Shown here: piece by piece, positions 9,104 to 20,198 of the stretch | Layout of the letters: every line of letters begins with the position of its first letter | Position numbering within the stretch: the first letter of the stretch is position 1 | Notes under the pieces: generated by a model | What the model was told of the DNA's origin: nothing | Databases searched by the model: none | Seen by the model: only the letters and a program-made list of their open reading frames with translations | From: Terrimicrobium sacchariphilum | GTDB lineage: Bacteria; Verrucomicrobiota; Verrucomicrobiia; Chthoniobacterales; Terrimicrobiaceae | Assembly (NCBI RefSeq): GCF_001613545.1 | Contig: NZ_BDCO01000002.1 | Span: 1,922,001-1,986,000 of the forward strand | Length of the DNA stretch: 64,000 nucleotides | Reading direction: 5' to 3' | Translations under genes and position numbers: made by a program

Positions 9104-10570
9104 ATGACATCCTCCCCTACTCCGAGTCGGCGTACACAACCCATCGTATACTTCATTGGTTTCACTGCGGCGCTGGCCGGCCTTTTATTTGGCCTCGACG
9201 TCGGCGTCATCTCTGGAGCCGAAGGGTTCATCAAAAAGGACTTCGACCTGACTGATCGACTCATCGAGTTCATCGTCAGTTCGCTTCTCTGGGGTGCCGC
9301 GGTCGGCGCTCTCGGCAGCGGCATCCTCTCGAGTCACCTGGGCCGTCGCAAGACGATCCTTATCAGCGCCGTCATCTTTATCATCGGATCTTTGCTTTGT
9401 GCTTATGCACCGAATGAGCACGTTCTCATCGGCGCCCGGTTCCTGCTTGGCCTGGCTGTCGGTGTAGCCTCCTTTACAGCGCCTCTGTACCTTTCGGAGA
9501 TTTCTCCGCAGATCGTGCGGGGATCGATGATCTCGATGTATCAGCTTATGATTACCATCGGTATCGTCCTCGCCTTCCTAAGCAATACGTGGCTGGCGAC
9601 CTATGCTACTTTTGACGGGGTGACCGGAGGTCACTGGAGGGTGATGCTGGGCGTCATCGCCATCCCGGCAGCTGTGATGTTTGCCGGTGTGTATTTCCTG
9701 CCGGAGAGTCCTCGCTGGCTGTTTCTCAAGGGCTTTCAGGAAAAGGCGAAGGATGTCTTTCGCAAGATGAAGCTCGACGAGGCGGAGATTGCCGCGGAAG
9801 TACAGGAGATCGAGGACAGCGTGAAGGTGAAGCAGAATGGCTTCCAGCTTTTCATGCAAAATGGCAACTTTCGCCGGGCCATCGCGCTTGGCGTGGGATT
9901 GCAGATCATCCAGCAGCTCACTGGCATCAACGTGATCATGTACTACGCGCCCCGCATCTTTGGCATGGCGGGCTTTGAGAGTACGAATGAGCAGATGTGG
10001 GGCACAGTGATCGTGGGCGTCACAAACGTCCTCGCGACCTTCATCGCCATCGCCTTTGTCGATCGGCTCGGCCGCAAGCCGATCATGTACGCCGGTTTTG
10101 TCACGATGGGTGTGGCCCTGCTGACCGTGGGAGGACTCTTCGCGATTGGCGGGCAGTCTCATACGGCTCCGAACGCTGCAGGCGTCATGGAAACCGTCAC
10201 CGTGTTGACAAATCCCGATCTCGCGTATCCGGCGATCTTTGCCCTTCTGGTTTTCATCGTGGGCTTCGCCATGAGTGCCGGGCCGATCATCTGGGTGCTT
10301 TGCTCCGAGATTTATCCGCTGGCTGGTCGCGACCTCGGTGTCACCTTCAGCACGGGTACGAACTGGATCGTCAACGCCATCGTTGGCATGACCTTCCTGA
10401 CGCTCATCAACAACTTTGGGCCGGGCAATACCTTCCTGCTCTACGGTGGAATGAACGTCCTGTTCATCATCTTCTTCCTGTTCTTTGTGCCGGAAACCAA
10501 GGGAGTGTCGCTTGAGAAGATCGAGCGCAACCTCCTCTCGGGTCTGCCGCTCCGCAAGATAGGTCGCTAG
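9104..10570 (+). CDS. MFS sugar porter (XylE/GalP/AraE-like)
   Basis: 488-residue integral membrane transporter with 12 predicted helices. Sugar-porter signatures are present: GLDVGVISGAE in helix 1, GRRKT in the first cytoplasmic loop, PESPRWL before the central loop, QQLTGINVIMYYAP in helix 7, DRLGRKP, and PETKG near the C-terminus. Likely sugar-proton symport; the exact sugar is not readable. Start ATG 9104 (MTSSPTPSRR) is used because it precedes the first helix by about 12 residues; the frame is open 16 codons further. Monocistronic with its own terminator. Confidence 0.9.
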   Translation: MTSSPTPSRRTQPIVYFIGFTAALAGLLFGLDVGVISGAEGFIKKDFDLTDRLIEFIVSSLLWGAAVGALGSGILSSHLGRRKTILISAVIFIIGSLLCAYAPNEHVLIGARFLLGLAVGVASFTAPLYLSEISPQIVRGSMISMYQLMITIGIVLAFLSNTWLATYATFDGVTGGHWRVMLGVIAIPAAVMFAGVYFLPESPRWLFLKGFQEKAKDVFRKMKLDEAEIAAEVQEIEDSVKVKQNGFQLFMQNGNFRRAIALGVGLQIIQQLTGINVIMYYAPRIFGMAGFESTNEQMWGTVIVGVTNVLATFIAIAFVDRLGRKPIMYAGFVTMGVALLTVGGLFAIGGQSHTAPNAAGVMETVTVLTNPDLAYPAIFALLVFIVGFAMSAGPIIWVLCSEIYPLAGRDLGVTFSTGTNWIVNAIVGMTFLTLINNFGPGNTFLLYGGMNVLFIIFFLFFVPETKGVSLEKIERNLLSGLPLRKIGR

Positions 10571-10589
10571 ACCCCGGGAGTGTATTTTT

Positions 10590-10628
10590 ACGGGCCGATG
10601 GAGCGATCTGTCGGCCCGTTTCTTTTTT
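10590..10628 (+). terminator. Intrinsic terminator after the MFS gene
   Basis: Stem ACGGGCCGA (10590-10598) / TCGGCCCGT (10611-10619) followed by a T-rich tract to 10628. Confidence 0.85.
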
Positions 10629-10699
10629 GTCGGGAGGGGAAGTTACGAGTTCCTGTAGATTCCCCTTTTCCTTCCCCGCGACCTCGGCATTCTGGAGTG

Positions 10700-12508
10700 G
10701 TGCCCCGCATTGCCGAAGAATCCATCCAGCGTGTTGCCGAGACGTGTGACATCGTCGAGGTCATCGGTTCGTATTTTCCGCTGAAGCGCGCGGGCACGAG
10801 CTATCGGGCGATCTGCCCGTTTCACAAGGAGAAGACGCCATCTTTTCATGTAAACCCGCAGAGACAGACCTTTCACTGTTTTGGCTGCGGGGCGGGGGGC
10901 AATGTGTTCCGATTTGTCATGGATTACGAGCACATCGACTTTCCGAGTGCCGTGCGGCGTCTGGCCCAGCGGGCGGGAGTTCCGATCGTGGAGGAGGCCG
11001 GCGGGCCGGAGGATGATCGACGTGCCGATTTGCGGAAGCGTCTGCTGGGCATGCATGCGGATGCAGCCGCGTGGTTTCATCATCATCTCTTGAAGACACC
11101 CGCGGCGCAGGTCGCCCGGGATTACCTGAAATCTCGCGGGATCAATGGCGAGATCGCAAAATCCTGGCAGCTCGGGTTTGCCCCCGACTCCTGGGACGCC
11201 TTGCTCTATTTCCTGAAGGAAAAGCGCTACTCGACGGAGGAGATTGCGCAGAGCGGTCTGGTTTCCAGCAGGGAGGACGAAAGCGGTGAGAGCGATGGAC
11301 ATTTTTACGCGCGCTTTCGCGGGCGGGTCATGTTCCCGATCTACAGCGACTATGGCGAGGTGATCGGCTTCAGCGGGCGCGTTCTCGATGCGGAGGCAAA
11401 AACCGCCAAGTACGTGAATTCCCCGGAGACCCCGCTTTTTATCAAGGGCAAGGTGCTTTACGGCCTGCACAAGACCAAGCGCGCCTTGATCGAGGCTGGT
11501 TCAGCCATTGTTTGCGAGGGCCAGATCGACCTGATCAGTGCGTACGAAAGTGGCGTCCAGAATGTTATCGCGCCGCAGGGAACGGCCTTTACTCCCGATC
11601 AGGCGCGACTGCTTCGCCGTTTCGTCGAGAGCGTGACGCTGTGCTTCGACTCCGACCGGGCCGGGCAGGAGGCCGTGACCCGGTCGCTTCCGGCGTTGTT
11701 GGATTGCGGCATGGATGTGCGCGTGGCCCGATTGCCTGCCGGGGAGGATCCCGACTCAATGATTCGCAAGCTGGGGGCTGGAGCGTTTCAAACCGCCATT
11801 GGCGGGGCGCTGAACTACTTTGACCACGCCCTTGAGCGGATGGCGGAGAGCGGAGCCATGCTCGATCCGGCCAAGATCACCGCTGCCGCACGCAAGTTGG
11901 GTCCTTTTGTCGCCATGATCTCCGACCCGGTATTGCGGGAATCCACCGCCCGGAAGATCTGCAGCCGGATTGGAATCACGGAGGCGGCGTTTTCCTCCCA
12001 TATGAAAAACGCCCCGGCGTCGCAATCTACCCCTGAGGCTTCGCCTGAGGCCACGGTGGCGCGTCCTCGCGAGATGGCCGAGGGCGTGCGCATGCTCGCC
12101 CGGCTGTCTTTGGCGTCTCCCGATATCCGGGCCTGGCTGAAAGGCCAGACCACGCCGCCACTCCGGGAATTGGGAGAGGGGGGGGACATCTTGGAAAAGA
12201 TCGTATTTGCGTCGCAGGATATCGAAAATCCAGCGAGTCGGGCGGTCTTTACCGCCCAGTTGAATGCGTCGGAAGAGGCGACGATTAACACGCTCGACCT
12301 GGATCGCCTTCCCGAGAATCCCATGGATCTCGTGCGTAGCGGATGGGTGGGGCTGGCCTCTCATTCCCTCGTGGCGAAGCGCGAGGCGACCAAGATTCGC
12401 CTCCGGGAGGCGGGTCTGGGTTTGGAGGATCAAATCCGGCTCCAAGGCCTTATTGCAGAACTCAGTAAACAAATCCTTGACCTGCAAAGCTGTCTGTCGG
12501 ACGGTTAA
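10700..12508 (+). CDS. dnaG: DNA primase
   Basis: Synthesises RNA primers at the replication fork with DnaB. 602 residues from GTG 10700 ([10 protein letters not shown], matching the usual DnaG N-terminus). Zinc-binding domain ligands C39, H42, C60, C63 ([22 protein letters not shown]); catalytic core with SGRVLD; TOPRIM with [12 protein letters not shown] and the acidic motif [11 protein letters not shown]; helical C-terminal DnaB-interaction domain. The adjacent GTG at 10697 is an alternative. It is followed by rpoD, the classic macromolecular synthesis operon order (the rpsU member is absent here). Confidence 0.95.
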   Translation: MPRIAEESIQRVAETCDIVEVIGSYFPLKRAGTSYRAICPFHKEKTPSFHVNPQRQTFHCFGCGAGGNVFRFVMDYEHIDFPSAVRRLAQRAGVPIVEEAGGPEDDRRADLRKRLLGMHADAAAWFHHHLLKTPAAQVARDYLKSRGINGEIAKSWQLGFAPDSWDALLYFLKEKRYSTEEIAQSGLVSSREDESGESDGHFYARFRGRVMFPIYSDYGEVIGFSGRVLDAEAKTAKYVNSPETPLFIKGKVLYGLHKTKRALIEAGSAIVCEGQIDLISAYESGVQNVIAPQGTAFTPDQARLLRRFVESVTLCFDSDRAGQEAVTRSLPALLDCGMDVRVARLPAGEDPDSMIRKLGAGAFQTAIGGALNYFDHALERMAESGAMLDPAKITAAARKLGPFVAMISDPVLRESTARKICSRIGITEAAFSSHMKNAPASQSTPEASPEATVARPREMAEGVRMLARLSLASPDIRAWLKGQTTPPLRELGEGGDILEKIVFASQDIENPASRAVFTAQLNASEEATINTLDLDRLPENPMDLVRSGWVGLASHSLVAKREATKIRLREAGLGLEDQIRLQGLIAELSKQILDLQSCLSDG

Positions 12509-12545
12509 CGGCTCGTCCCGAAGCATCGAAGAACGACTGGCCGCG

Positions 12546-14414
<1,869 letters not shown>

Positions 14415-14428
14415 GGGATAGAAGTTTT

Positions 14429-14468
14429 AAAAGGGGCCTTGGTGATCCAAGGCCCCTTTTCTTTTTTT
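14429..14468 (+). terminator. Intrinsic terminator of dnaG-rpoD
   Basis: 14-bp perfect stem AAAAGGGGCCTTGG (14429-14442) / CCAAGGCCCCTTTT (14447-14460), TGAT loop, then C and seven T. Confidence 0.95.
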
Positions 14469-14542
14469 ACAAAAACGGTGCGATTCCGGTGTTGTTGAAA
14501 GCTCTCGAGCCGGGTAAAAGTCGCCCAGATTTGTTCCACCCT

Positions 14543-14869
14543 ATGATCACTACGACCACTTTTGACATCGATGGCTATCGCATTGCGGAGTACAAGGGCC
14601 TCGTCCGCGGCATCACCGTTCGTACTCCGACCATTGCTCAAGGGTTCGTTGGTGGTCTGAAGAGCATCATCGGCGGCAAGATCGGCGCTTATATCGAGAT
14701 GTGTGAGCAGGCCCGTCAGCACGCATATGATGAACTGGTGGCTCACGCTGCCCAAGTTGGAGCCAATGCGGTCGTGGGTGTCCGCTATGAGTCCTCCGAG
14801 GTTGGAACTCAAGGAGGAGCTACCGAGGTGCTTTGCTACGGCACGGCCGTGGTGATTGTTCCCAAATAG
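14543..14869 (+). CDS. YbjQ/UPF0145 family protein
   Basis: 108 residues, normal size for the YbjQ (heavy-metal-binding domain, DUF74) family of homopentameric cytoplasmic proteins of unknown function. Family blocks: GYRIAEYKGLVRGITVRTP, MCEQARQHAYDEL, GANAVVGVRYE and the C-terminal CYGTAVVI. Start ATG 14543 gives the standard N-terminus; the open extension back to 14408 crosses the rpoD terminator and is rejected. Confidence 0.85.
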   Translation: MITTTTFDIDGYRIAEYKGLVRGITVRTPTIAQGFVGGLKSIIGGKIGAYIEMCEQARQHAYDELVAHAAQVGANAVVGVRYESSEVGTQGGATEVLCYGTAVVIVPK

Positions 14870-14903
14870 CGACGGGATTGCCGGGCGCTTTTTCCTCGCG
14901 CTT

Positions 14904-14931
14904 CCCGGGGGATTGTGGGCAATCTCCCGGG
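14904..14931 (+). promoter_or_regulatory. 12-bp hairpin ending 3 nt before the pfkB-family start codon
   Basis: CCCGGGGGATTG (14904-14915) pairs with CAATCTCCCGGG (14920-14931), with one G-U pair and a TGGG loop. No U-tract follows; only CTT separates it from ATG 14935. The position suits control of translation initiation or a read-through attenuator. Confidence 0.55.
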
Positions 14932-14934
14932 CTT

Positions 14935-15846
14935 ATGTCCGTTCTGATCGTTGGTTCGATAGCGCTTGATGACATCAAGACTCCTGTGGAGGAACACGCC
15001 AATCTCCTCGGCGGTTCCGCGTCCTATTCCGCCGTGGCGGCGAGCTTCTCCAGCCCGGTAAATCTTGTCGGCATTGTCGGTGAAGACTTCCCGGCCGAGC
15101 ATGTGGAGCTTTTTGAAAAGCGGTCCATCGATCTCGCCGGTCTCCAGCGCGTCCCTGGCCAGACTTTCCGCTGGTCGGGCGAGTACCTTTGGGATCTCAA
15201 CACCCGCGAAACCCGCTCTGTGGCGCTCAATGTCTTTGAGCACTTCACGCCGACACTCCCGGATTCCTACAAGGAAACTCCGATCATCCTGCTCGCCAAC
15301 ATCGCGCCGGACCTCCAGCACCATGTCCTCGATCAGGTGAAGCTCCCGCGCTTCGTTATCGCCGACACGATGGATCTCTGGATCAACATCGCCAAGGAGC
15401 GCCTGATCGAGCTCCTTTCGCGTGTCCATATGCTGATCCTCAATGACGGCGAGGCTCGCCAGCTCACCGGTCTCACCAGCCTGATCAAGGCCGGACGCAA
15501 GCTTCAGGAGCTCGGACCTCGCTATGTCGCTGTGAAGAAAGGTGAGCATGGCTGCCTGCTCTTCGGTGATGACGGCCAGTTCTTCAGCTGTCCGGCCTTT
15601 CCGCTGGAAGACATCCACGATCCCACCGGCGCGGGCGACACCTTTGCCGGCGGTCTCGCGGGTTATCTTGCGAAATCGGGCGAGACGGAAATCACCTTCT
15701 CGCAAATCAAGCAGGCCGTGGTACACGGCAGTGTGCTCGCGAGCTTCAATGTCGAGGCCTTCAGCCTGGAGCGTCTGAAAACGCTTACCCACGAGCAGAT
15801 CGCCGAGCGCAAAGCGCTCTTCCATCGCATTTCGTCGCTCGACTAA
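14935..15846 (+). CDS. PfkB-family carbohydrate/nucleoside kinase
   Basis: 303 residues, ribokinase fold. N-terminal VLIVGSIALDDIKTP, GGSASYSAVAA (Gly-rich substrate motif), LNDGEARQLTG, and the C-terminal PfkB signature DPTGAGDTFAGGLAGYLA with the catalytic Asp in GAGD. Phosphoryl acceptor unknown; adenosine kinase-like and sugar kinase-like members both have this pattern. ATG 14935 gives the normal start, directly behind a hairpin; no free Shine-Dalgarno is obvious, the purine-rich GGGGG being inside the stem. Terminated at 15873-15908. Confidence 0.88.
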   Translation: MSVLIVGSIALDDIKTPVEEHANLLGGSASYSAVAASFSSPVNLVGIVGEDFPAEHVELFEKRSIDLAGLQRVPGQTFRWSGEYLWDLNTRETRSVALNVFEHFTPTLPDSYKETPIILLANIAPDLQHHVLDQVKLPRFVIADTMDLWINIAKERLIELLSRVHMLILNDGEARQLTGLTSLIKAGRKLQELGPRYVAVKKGEHGCLLFGDDGQFFSCPAFPLEDIHDPTGAGDTFAGGLAGYLAKSGETEITFSQIKQAVVHGSVLASFNVEAFSLERLKTLTHEQIAERKALFHRISSLD

Positions 15847-15872
15847 ACGAGTAGCGGAGCTTGTTCTTTCTG

Positions 15873-15908
15873 CGCGGGAATCGAGACAACGATTCCCGCG
15901 TTTTTTTT
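15873..15908 (+). terminator. Intrinsic terminator of the PfkB gene
   Basis: 11-bp perfect stem CGCGGGAATCG (15873-15883) / CGATTCCCGCG (15890-15900) followed by eight T. Confidence 0.95.
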
Positions 15909-16017
15909 GTATAGAGCGAAAGAGGCGCAAGGCACTGTCCTTGCCTATATTGATCCAGACATCGCTCACAAGCCCCAGGTGTTTTCCTGGCGGGAGAGAG
16001 CGTGGGATATGGGAAAC

Positions 16018-16105
16018 TGGCGGATGGGCAGGGATTCGAACCCTGGGTACCTTGCGGTACACACGCTTTCCAAGCGTGCGCAATCGACCACTCTGCCACC
16101 CATCC
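16018..16105 (-). tRNA. tRNA-Ser(GGA)
   Basis: On the minus strand: acceptor GGATGGG/CCCATCC, anticodon stem CACGC/GCGTG with loop TTGGAAA (anticodon GGA), a long variable arm as in class II tRNAs, T-loop TTCGAAT, discriminator G and encoded CCA. 88 nt. Confidence 0.95.
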
Positions 16106-16274
16106 TTTACAGGGGAGGGGTTTGTATACCTCAGGCGGCGCGACTTGGCAACTGTGTGTACACCCCGTGAGGCGGTTTTTTTGTAATTTTCTGCCCGGCC
16201 TCAGATTTTCCAGGCCAATCTATGATTGGCTTATTACCGGATGAGCGGTAATATCCTCATAGAGGACTCGGCAT

Positions 16275-16799
16275 ATGAAAGATCCCATTTACCCCCTGTC
16301 GACCTGGAAGCCTGAAAAAGAAGGAAACTTCAATATTGAGGACAGCGACGATGTGCTCGGCATCGCTCGCCAACTGATCGACGGAAATCACCCCGGCATT
16401 CTCACCACGGTGGACGAGCACGGCGTACCACGTGCCCGCTGGATGGCGACGACGTCGTTTGAAAACTTTCCAGAGATCTACACTCTCACCGCACCGAAGA
16501 GTCGTAAGCTCCGGCATATCGAGAAGAATCCTTACGTAAACTGGATGTTCTCGAGCTCCGATCTGAGCCTTATTCTCAATCTGACTGGCAAAGCCGATGT
16601 GGTTGTCGATACGACGCTAATCAAGAAGATCTGGCGGTCGATCGAGGACAAGACGCACGCATATTTCCTAAACAACTTCACGGAGCGGCCCGGTGTGACT
16701 GTGGTACGTACGGTGGTGGAGTACATTGAGTGCTGCATCCCGCAATCCAGCCTGCGCTGGCAGGTGAGCGTAAAAGACCTCGCGCAGCAGGAAGCCTAG
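16275..16799 (+). CDS. Pyridoxamine 5'-phosphate oxidase-like FMN-binding protein
   Basis: 174 residues with the split-barrel pattern of general-stress/PNPOx-like proteins: HPGILTTVDEHGVPRARWM (strands 1-2), a middle segment TAPKSRKLRHIEKNPYVNWMF, and LILNLTGKADVV. Such proteins bind FMN or F420, but the reaction cannot be assigned. ATG 16275 chosen; no strong ribosome site. Closed by a terminator at 16821. Confidence 0.75.
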   Translation: MKDPIYPLSTWKPEKEGNFNIEDSDDVLGIARQLIDGNHPGILTTVDEHGVPRARWMATTSFENFPEIYTLTAPKSRKLRHIEKNPYVNWMFSSSDLSLILNLTGKADVVVDTTLIKKIWRSIEDKTHAYFLNNFTERPGVTVVRTVVEYIECCIPQSSLRWQVSVKDLAQQEA

Positions 16800-16820
16800 A
16801 TCCCCGCCGAGATTTAAAAA

Positions 16821-16857
16821 AAAAGGCCCGCCCTTCGTCGGAAGGTGCGGGCCTTTT
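16821..16857. terminator. Terminator between convergent genes
   Basis: AAAAGGCCCGCCCTTC (16821-16836) pairs with GAAGGTGCGGGCCTTTT (16841-16857) around GTCG, with one bulged T. A-tract on one side and T-tract on the other make it bidirectional. Confidence 0.85.
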
Positions 16858-16879
16858 GTTTGAAAGCCTTTTCGCAGGT

Positions 16880-18544
16880 TTATTCGAAGACGAGCAGAAT
16901 GACCTGCACGATGATGATGCGGCAGATCATCGTGATGGGATAAACCGTGGCGTAGGAGATCACCGGCGTATCGCTCCTGGTCATCGAGGTGGCGAAGGAA
17001 AGAGCCGGAGGATCGGTCATGCTGCCGCTCACGAGGCCGCAGATGCGGACGAAATTCATCTTGAGAACGATCGAGGCAAAGAGACCTACGACGAAGAGCG
17101 GGACAAAAGTGATGATCGCTCCGCAGCCCATCCAAACGAGGCCGGCACCGTCCATGAGCGTCTCGATAAATCGTCCACCAGCCTTGAGGCCGACCGCTGC
17201 GAGGAAAAGGGTGATGCCGAGATCCTTGAGCGCGTTGTTGGCGGCGGCGGGCATGGTCCATGACATGCGCCCGATGCAGCCGAAATGGCCGAAGATCAAA
17301 GCGGTGACGAGGGACCCGCCTGCGAGACCCAGCTTGATCGGGGAGGGAACGCCGGGCACAGGCACCGGAATCATCCCGATCAAGACGCCGATGGTGATGC
17401 CGATGAAGACGGGCACGAGGTTCAGGTGGTTGAGCGCCTCCTTGGAGTTGCCGATAACACGCTCCACCACGGCGAGATTTTCCTCATGACCGACGGCCTG
17501 GATCACGTCGCCGAACTGGAGCTTCAGGAGAGGATGGGCGACGATTTCGATGTCTTGGCGCTGGACGCGCGTGATGGTGACGTCGTCGCCGTATTCAAGG
17601 CGGAGCTCGCCCAAAGTCTTGCCCGAAAGATCCTCACGGGTGACCACCATGCGGCGGAAAACCACGGGTCCGGGCATGCTCATGAGATCGGCTTCGGACT
17701 TCCGGCCCGCTGCTGACACAAAGCCATCCAGCTTCTCCGGAGTGCCCACGGCAAGGACCACGGCGCCAGGGTGAATGGTTGTGCCGGGTGTGACGACGGT
17801 CGGCGATACTTGGCCGGGGAGAAGGATGCGCGAGATGGTGATCTGGTACTGAAGCGAGATCTTCTCCGCGCTGACGCCCTCAGCGGGGAGCGCGGTGATC
17901 TCGACATTCCGGCGCTCCAGGGCAGCTGCGAGTTTGTCCTGCTCGGTGACCTCGGCAATGTCGTCGTCGAGGTTCACCCGGCGGAGTGCCCGGAGAATCA
18001 TCATTACCAGGATGATGCCGATAATGCCGAAGGGATAACACACGGCATAGCCGAGTGTCGGCAGGGTCGCCCGGTCGCCCACGATAGCAAGAGTCTTGAG
18101 CGTCTCCTGGGTGGCCCCGAGTGATGGCGTATTGGTGGTTGCGCCTGAGAAAATGCCCACCGCAGCGACAATGTCGATGCCAAGCACCTTACTGATCAGG
18201 ACCGCGATGGCGGCTCCCGAAAGGACGATGGTGACCGCCAGGATGTTGAGCACCAGTCCCCTTTTGCGGAGGGAGCGAAAGAAGCCGGGCCCCACCTTGA
18301 TCCCAATGGCGTAGACAAAGAGCACCAGCCCGAAGTCTCGAACGAACTCGAGGATGTGGGCGTTGGGTGTGGCTCCAAAGTGACCCAGGATAAGGCTGGA
18401 AAACAGGACGCCAGCGATGCCCATACTCAAACCTTTGAACCGGATGTTTCCGATCAGGATACCGATAAAGCAGGCTACGCTCAGGGCGAGAATGGTGAAA
18501 GGGACAGGATGGGAGGTCGAGAAGTGACTGATCCAGGAACTCAT
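16880..18544 (-). CDS. AspT/YidE/YbjL-type antiporter with TrkA-C domains
   Basis: 554-residue inner-membrane transporter of the aspartate:alanine exchanger family. N-terminal membrane duplication unit (about 15-190) with SGATTNTPSLGATQE, two central cytoplasmic TrkA-C (RCK_C) domains (about 220-370), then a second membrane unit (about 380-554) with SGSMTDPPALSFA, the matching copy of the first motif. The pseudo-symmetric GS(A/M)T-x-(T/D)-P motifs are the family hallmark. Substrate unknown. ATG 18544. The nearest divergent gene is the PocR-AraC regulator, which could control it. Confidence 0.88.
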   Translation of the reverse strand: MSSWISHFSTSHPVPFTILALSVACFIGILIGNIRFKGLSMGIAGVLFSSLILGHFGATPNAHILEFVRDFGLVLFVYAIGIKVGPGFFRSLRKRGLVLNILAVTIVLSGAAIAVLISKVLGIDIVAAVGIFSGATTNTPSLGATQETLKTLAIVGDRATLPTLGYAVCYPFGIIGIILVMMILRALRRVNLDDDIAEVTEQDKLAAALERRNVEITALPAEGVSAEKISLQYQITISRILLPGQVSPTVVTPGTTIHPGAVVLAVGTPEKLDGFVSAAGRKSEADLMSMPGPVVFRRMVVTREDLSGKTLGELRLEYGDDVTITRVQRQDIEIVAHPLLKLQFGDVIQAVGHEENLAVVERVIGNSKEALNHLNLVPVFIGITIGVLIGMIPVPVPGVPSPIKLGLAGGSLVTALIFGHFGCIGRMSWTMPAAANNALKDLGITLFLAAVGLKAGGRFIETLMDGAGLVWMGCGAIITFVPLFVVGLFASIVLKMNFVRICGLVSGSMTDPPALSFATSMTRSDTPVISYATVYPITMICRIIIVQVILLVFE

Positions 18545-18697
18545 TGGGGGAGATTGAGTGGCAGGGGGTTAAGGGGTCGGAGCGTTCTCACGCTACAGGG
18601 GGAATGCCGTTTTTTTCTCCACGTGGATTGGCGCTTGTCAGCCATGCCTTGCCCTTCGCCGCTTGATCCGTAACGAAACGGGAGGTAGATTTCCGGG

Positions 18698-19579
18698 ATG
18701 CTGCCGTCTCAGGAAGTCTTGCAAAAGCTCAGTAGGTCCAAGATCTACCGGGATTATGAGCGTGCTTTTAGTGAGGCGACGGATCTTCCTCTCGCTCTGA
18801 GAGCTCGCGATGGGTGGAAGTTTTTCCTGCACGGGAAGCCGAAAGAGAACCCGTTTTGCGCTCTGCTGGCCGATTCGAGCAAGGCGTGTGCGCAGTGCCT
18901 GCAGAGCCAGGATCTGATCTGTGATCCGACAGGAGAAGAGAGCCGCACGGTAAAGTGCTTTGCCGGTTTATACGATACCGCCGTGCCGATTCGCGTGGGC
19001 GACAAGGTGGTCGGGTATTTGCAGACGGGTCAGATCGCCATGCAGGAGCCGAACAGTGGCAAGTTCAAGAAGATCACCGAGCAGTTGATCAAGTGGGGGT
19101 CCGATGTGGACCTCGGCAAGCTCCACGAGGCCTACTATCACTCCCGCGTCCTGAAAAAGACGCAATATGAATCGATGATCCGCTTGCTGGAGATCTTTGC
19201 TAATCATCTCTCGGAAGTGGCCAACCAGCTCGTCCTGATCGAGGAGGAGAAGGAGCCGCCGATGGTTCGCCGGGCGAGGAGCTATATCAACGACAACCAT
19301 TCGGATCCCCTGACGCTGACAAAACTGGCGGAGACGCTGCATGTCTCCACGTTTTACTTCTGCAAGATGTTCAAGAAGGCCACCGGGATGACGTTTACAG
19401 ACTACCTTGGACGTGTCCGCATCGAGAAGGCCAAGGCGCTTCTGCTCCACGCCGATCTCCGGATCAGCGAAATCGCTTATCAGGTCGGGTTTCAGTCACT
19501 GACGCATTTTAATCGTCAATTCCGCGTCCTTACGGGCCAGTCACCTACGGAGTTCCGCAAGTCTGCCCAGGAAGTCTAG
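18698..19579 (+). CDS. AraC-family regulator with PocR sensory domain
   Basis: 293 residues. N-terminal PocR domain (about 15-175) with a Cys-rich segment (NPFCALL, SKACAQCLQSQ) and KCFAGLYDTAVPI; C-terminal AraC DNA-binding domain (about 190-290) with two HTH motifs (TLTKLAETLHVSTFYFCKMF and ISEIAYQVGFQSLTHFNRQF). PocR domains bind small ligands such as hydrocarbon derivatives; here Cys ligands might hold a metal or redox sensor. Divergent from the antiporter gene across a 150-bp gap, a reasonable but unproven target. Confidence 0.88.
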   Translation: MLPSQEVLQKLSRSKIYRDYERAFSEATDLPLALRARDGWKFFLHGKPKENPFCALLADSSKACAQCLQSQDLICDPTGEESRTVKCFAGLYDTAVPIRVGDKVVGYLQTGQIAMQEPNSGKFKKITEQLIKWGSDVDLGKLHEAYYHSRVLKKTQYESMIRLLEIFANHLSEVANQLVLIEEEKEPPMVRRARSYINDNHSDPLTLTKLAETLHVSTFYFCKMFKKATGMTFTDYLGRVRIEKAKALLLHADLRISEIAYQVGFQSLTHFNRQFRVLTGQSPTEFRKSAQEV

Positions 19580-20181
19580 GGAGCTGCTGGCGCGAGTGAT
19601 TGCAATGCTCCGGCGCCAGTCGAGACGGCTGGTGCGATAACAGAACCAGCAGCGCCAGCTCCGGGTACGCCGCCGAGTGTGGTGCCGGGGCCGGAAAAGA
19701 GACTTTGTACGGGAGCCAGGAAGTCGGTGTTCTCCGATCCGGGTTTGGGGGATTCGGGGGATTTCTTTTTATCCGCCAGGCTCTTCTCATAAGCATCGAT
19801 GAGCGGTTGGAAGGCCGCAATCTCGCCGAGCCGAATCTCGATCTCGCCCGATTTCTCCTTGTTTTGGGATCGATTCTCCTCGAGAGCGGCTTTTCGTTCC
19901 GACCAGAGGCGTCCGTCCTGACTTCGGTCCTTGGTCCTTGTGAATTTCTCAAAGTCCGCCTGGGAGAGCAGCGCGATCGGGATCTTCTGCAATCCCGTCT
20001 CGCTTGAGATGCGTATGGTGTAGTCGTCGGTGATTTCGACGATTCCGAGGATCTTCCCGCCATCGAGTTTGGTCACCTCCTGTGGCTTGGCTTTTTCGTC
20101 CTGAGCCCACACCGGCAGAGACAGGCTGGCAAGGATGGCGCAAAGAAGAAGTAGCCTGACCATGAGAGGCAAGATATTCAA
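19576..20181 (-). CDS. Secreted hypothetical protein
   Basis: 201 residues. N-terminal signal peptide MVRLLLLCAILASLSLPVWAQ with likely cleavage after VWA. The mature part begins with a short strand-rich segment, then is charged (helical, about 90-140) and ends Gly/Ala/Pro-rich. No known family recognised. An internal ATG at 20163 gives a more typical signal peptide. The last 4 bp overlap the convergent AraC gene. Confidence 0.6.
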   Translation of the reverse strand: MNILPLMVRLLLLCAILASLSLPVWAQDEKAKPQEVTKLDGGKILGIVEITDDYTIRISSETGLQKIPIALLSQADFEKFTRTKDRSQDGRLWSERKAALEENRSQNKEKSGEIEIRLGEIAAFQPLIDAYEKSLADKKKSPESPKPGSENTDFLAPVQSLFSGPGTTLGGVPGAGAAGSVIAPAVSTGAGALQSLAPAAP

Positions 20182-20198
20182 CAGCCCGCCCGACTCAA

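Noticed and set aside
16002-16244. Short forward frames across tRNA-Ser (GQGFEPWVPCGTHAF)
   Set aside because: Antisense reading of tRNA-Ser.
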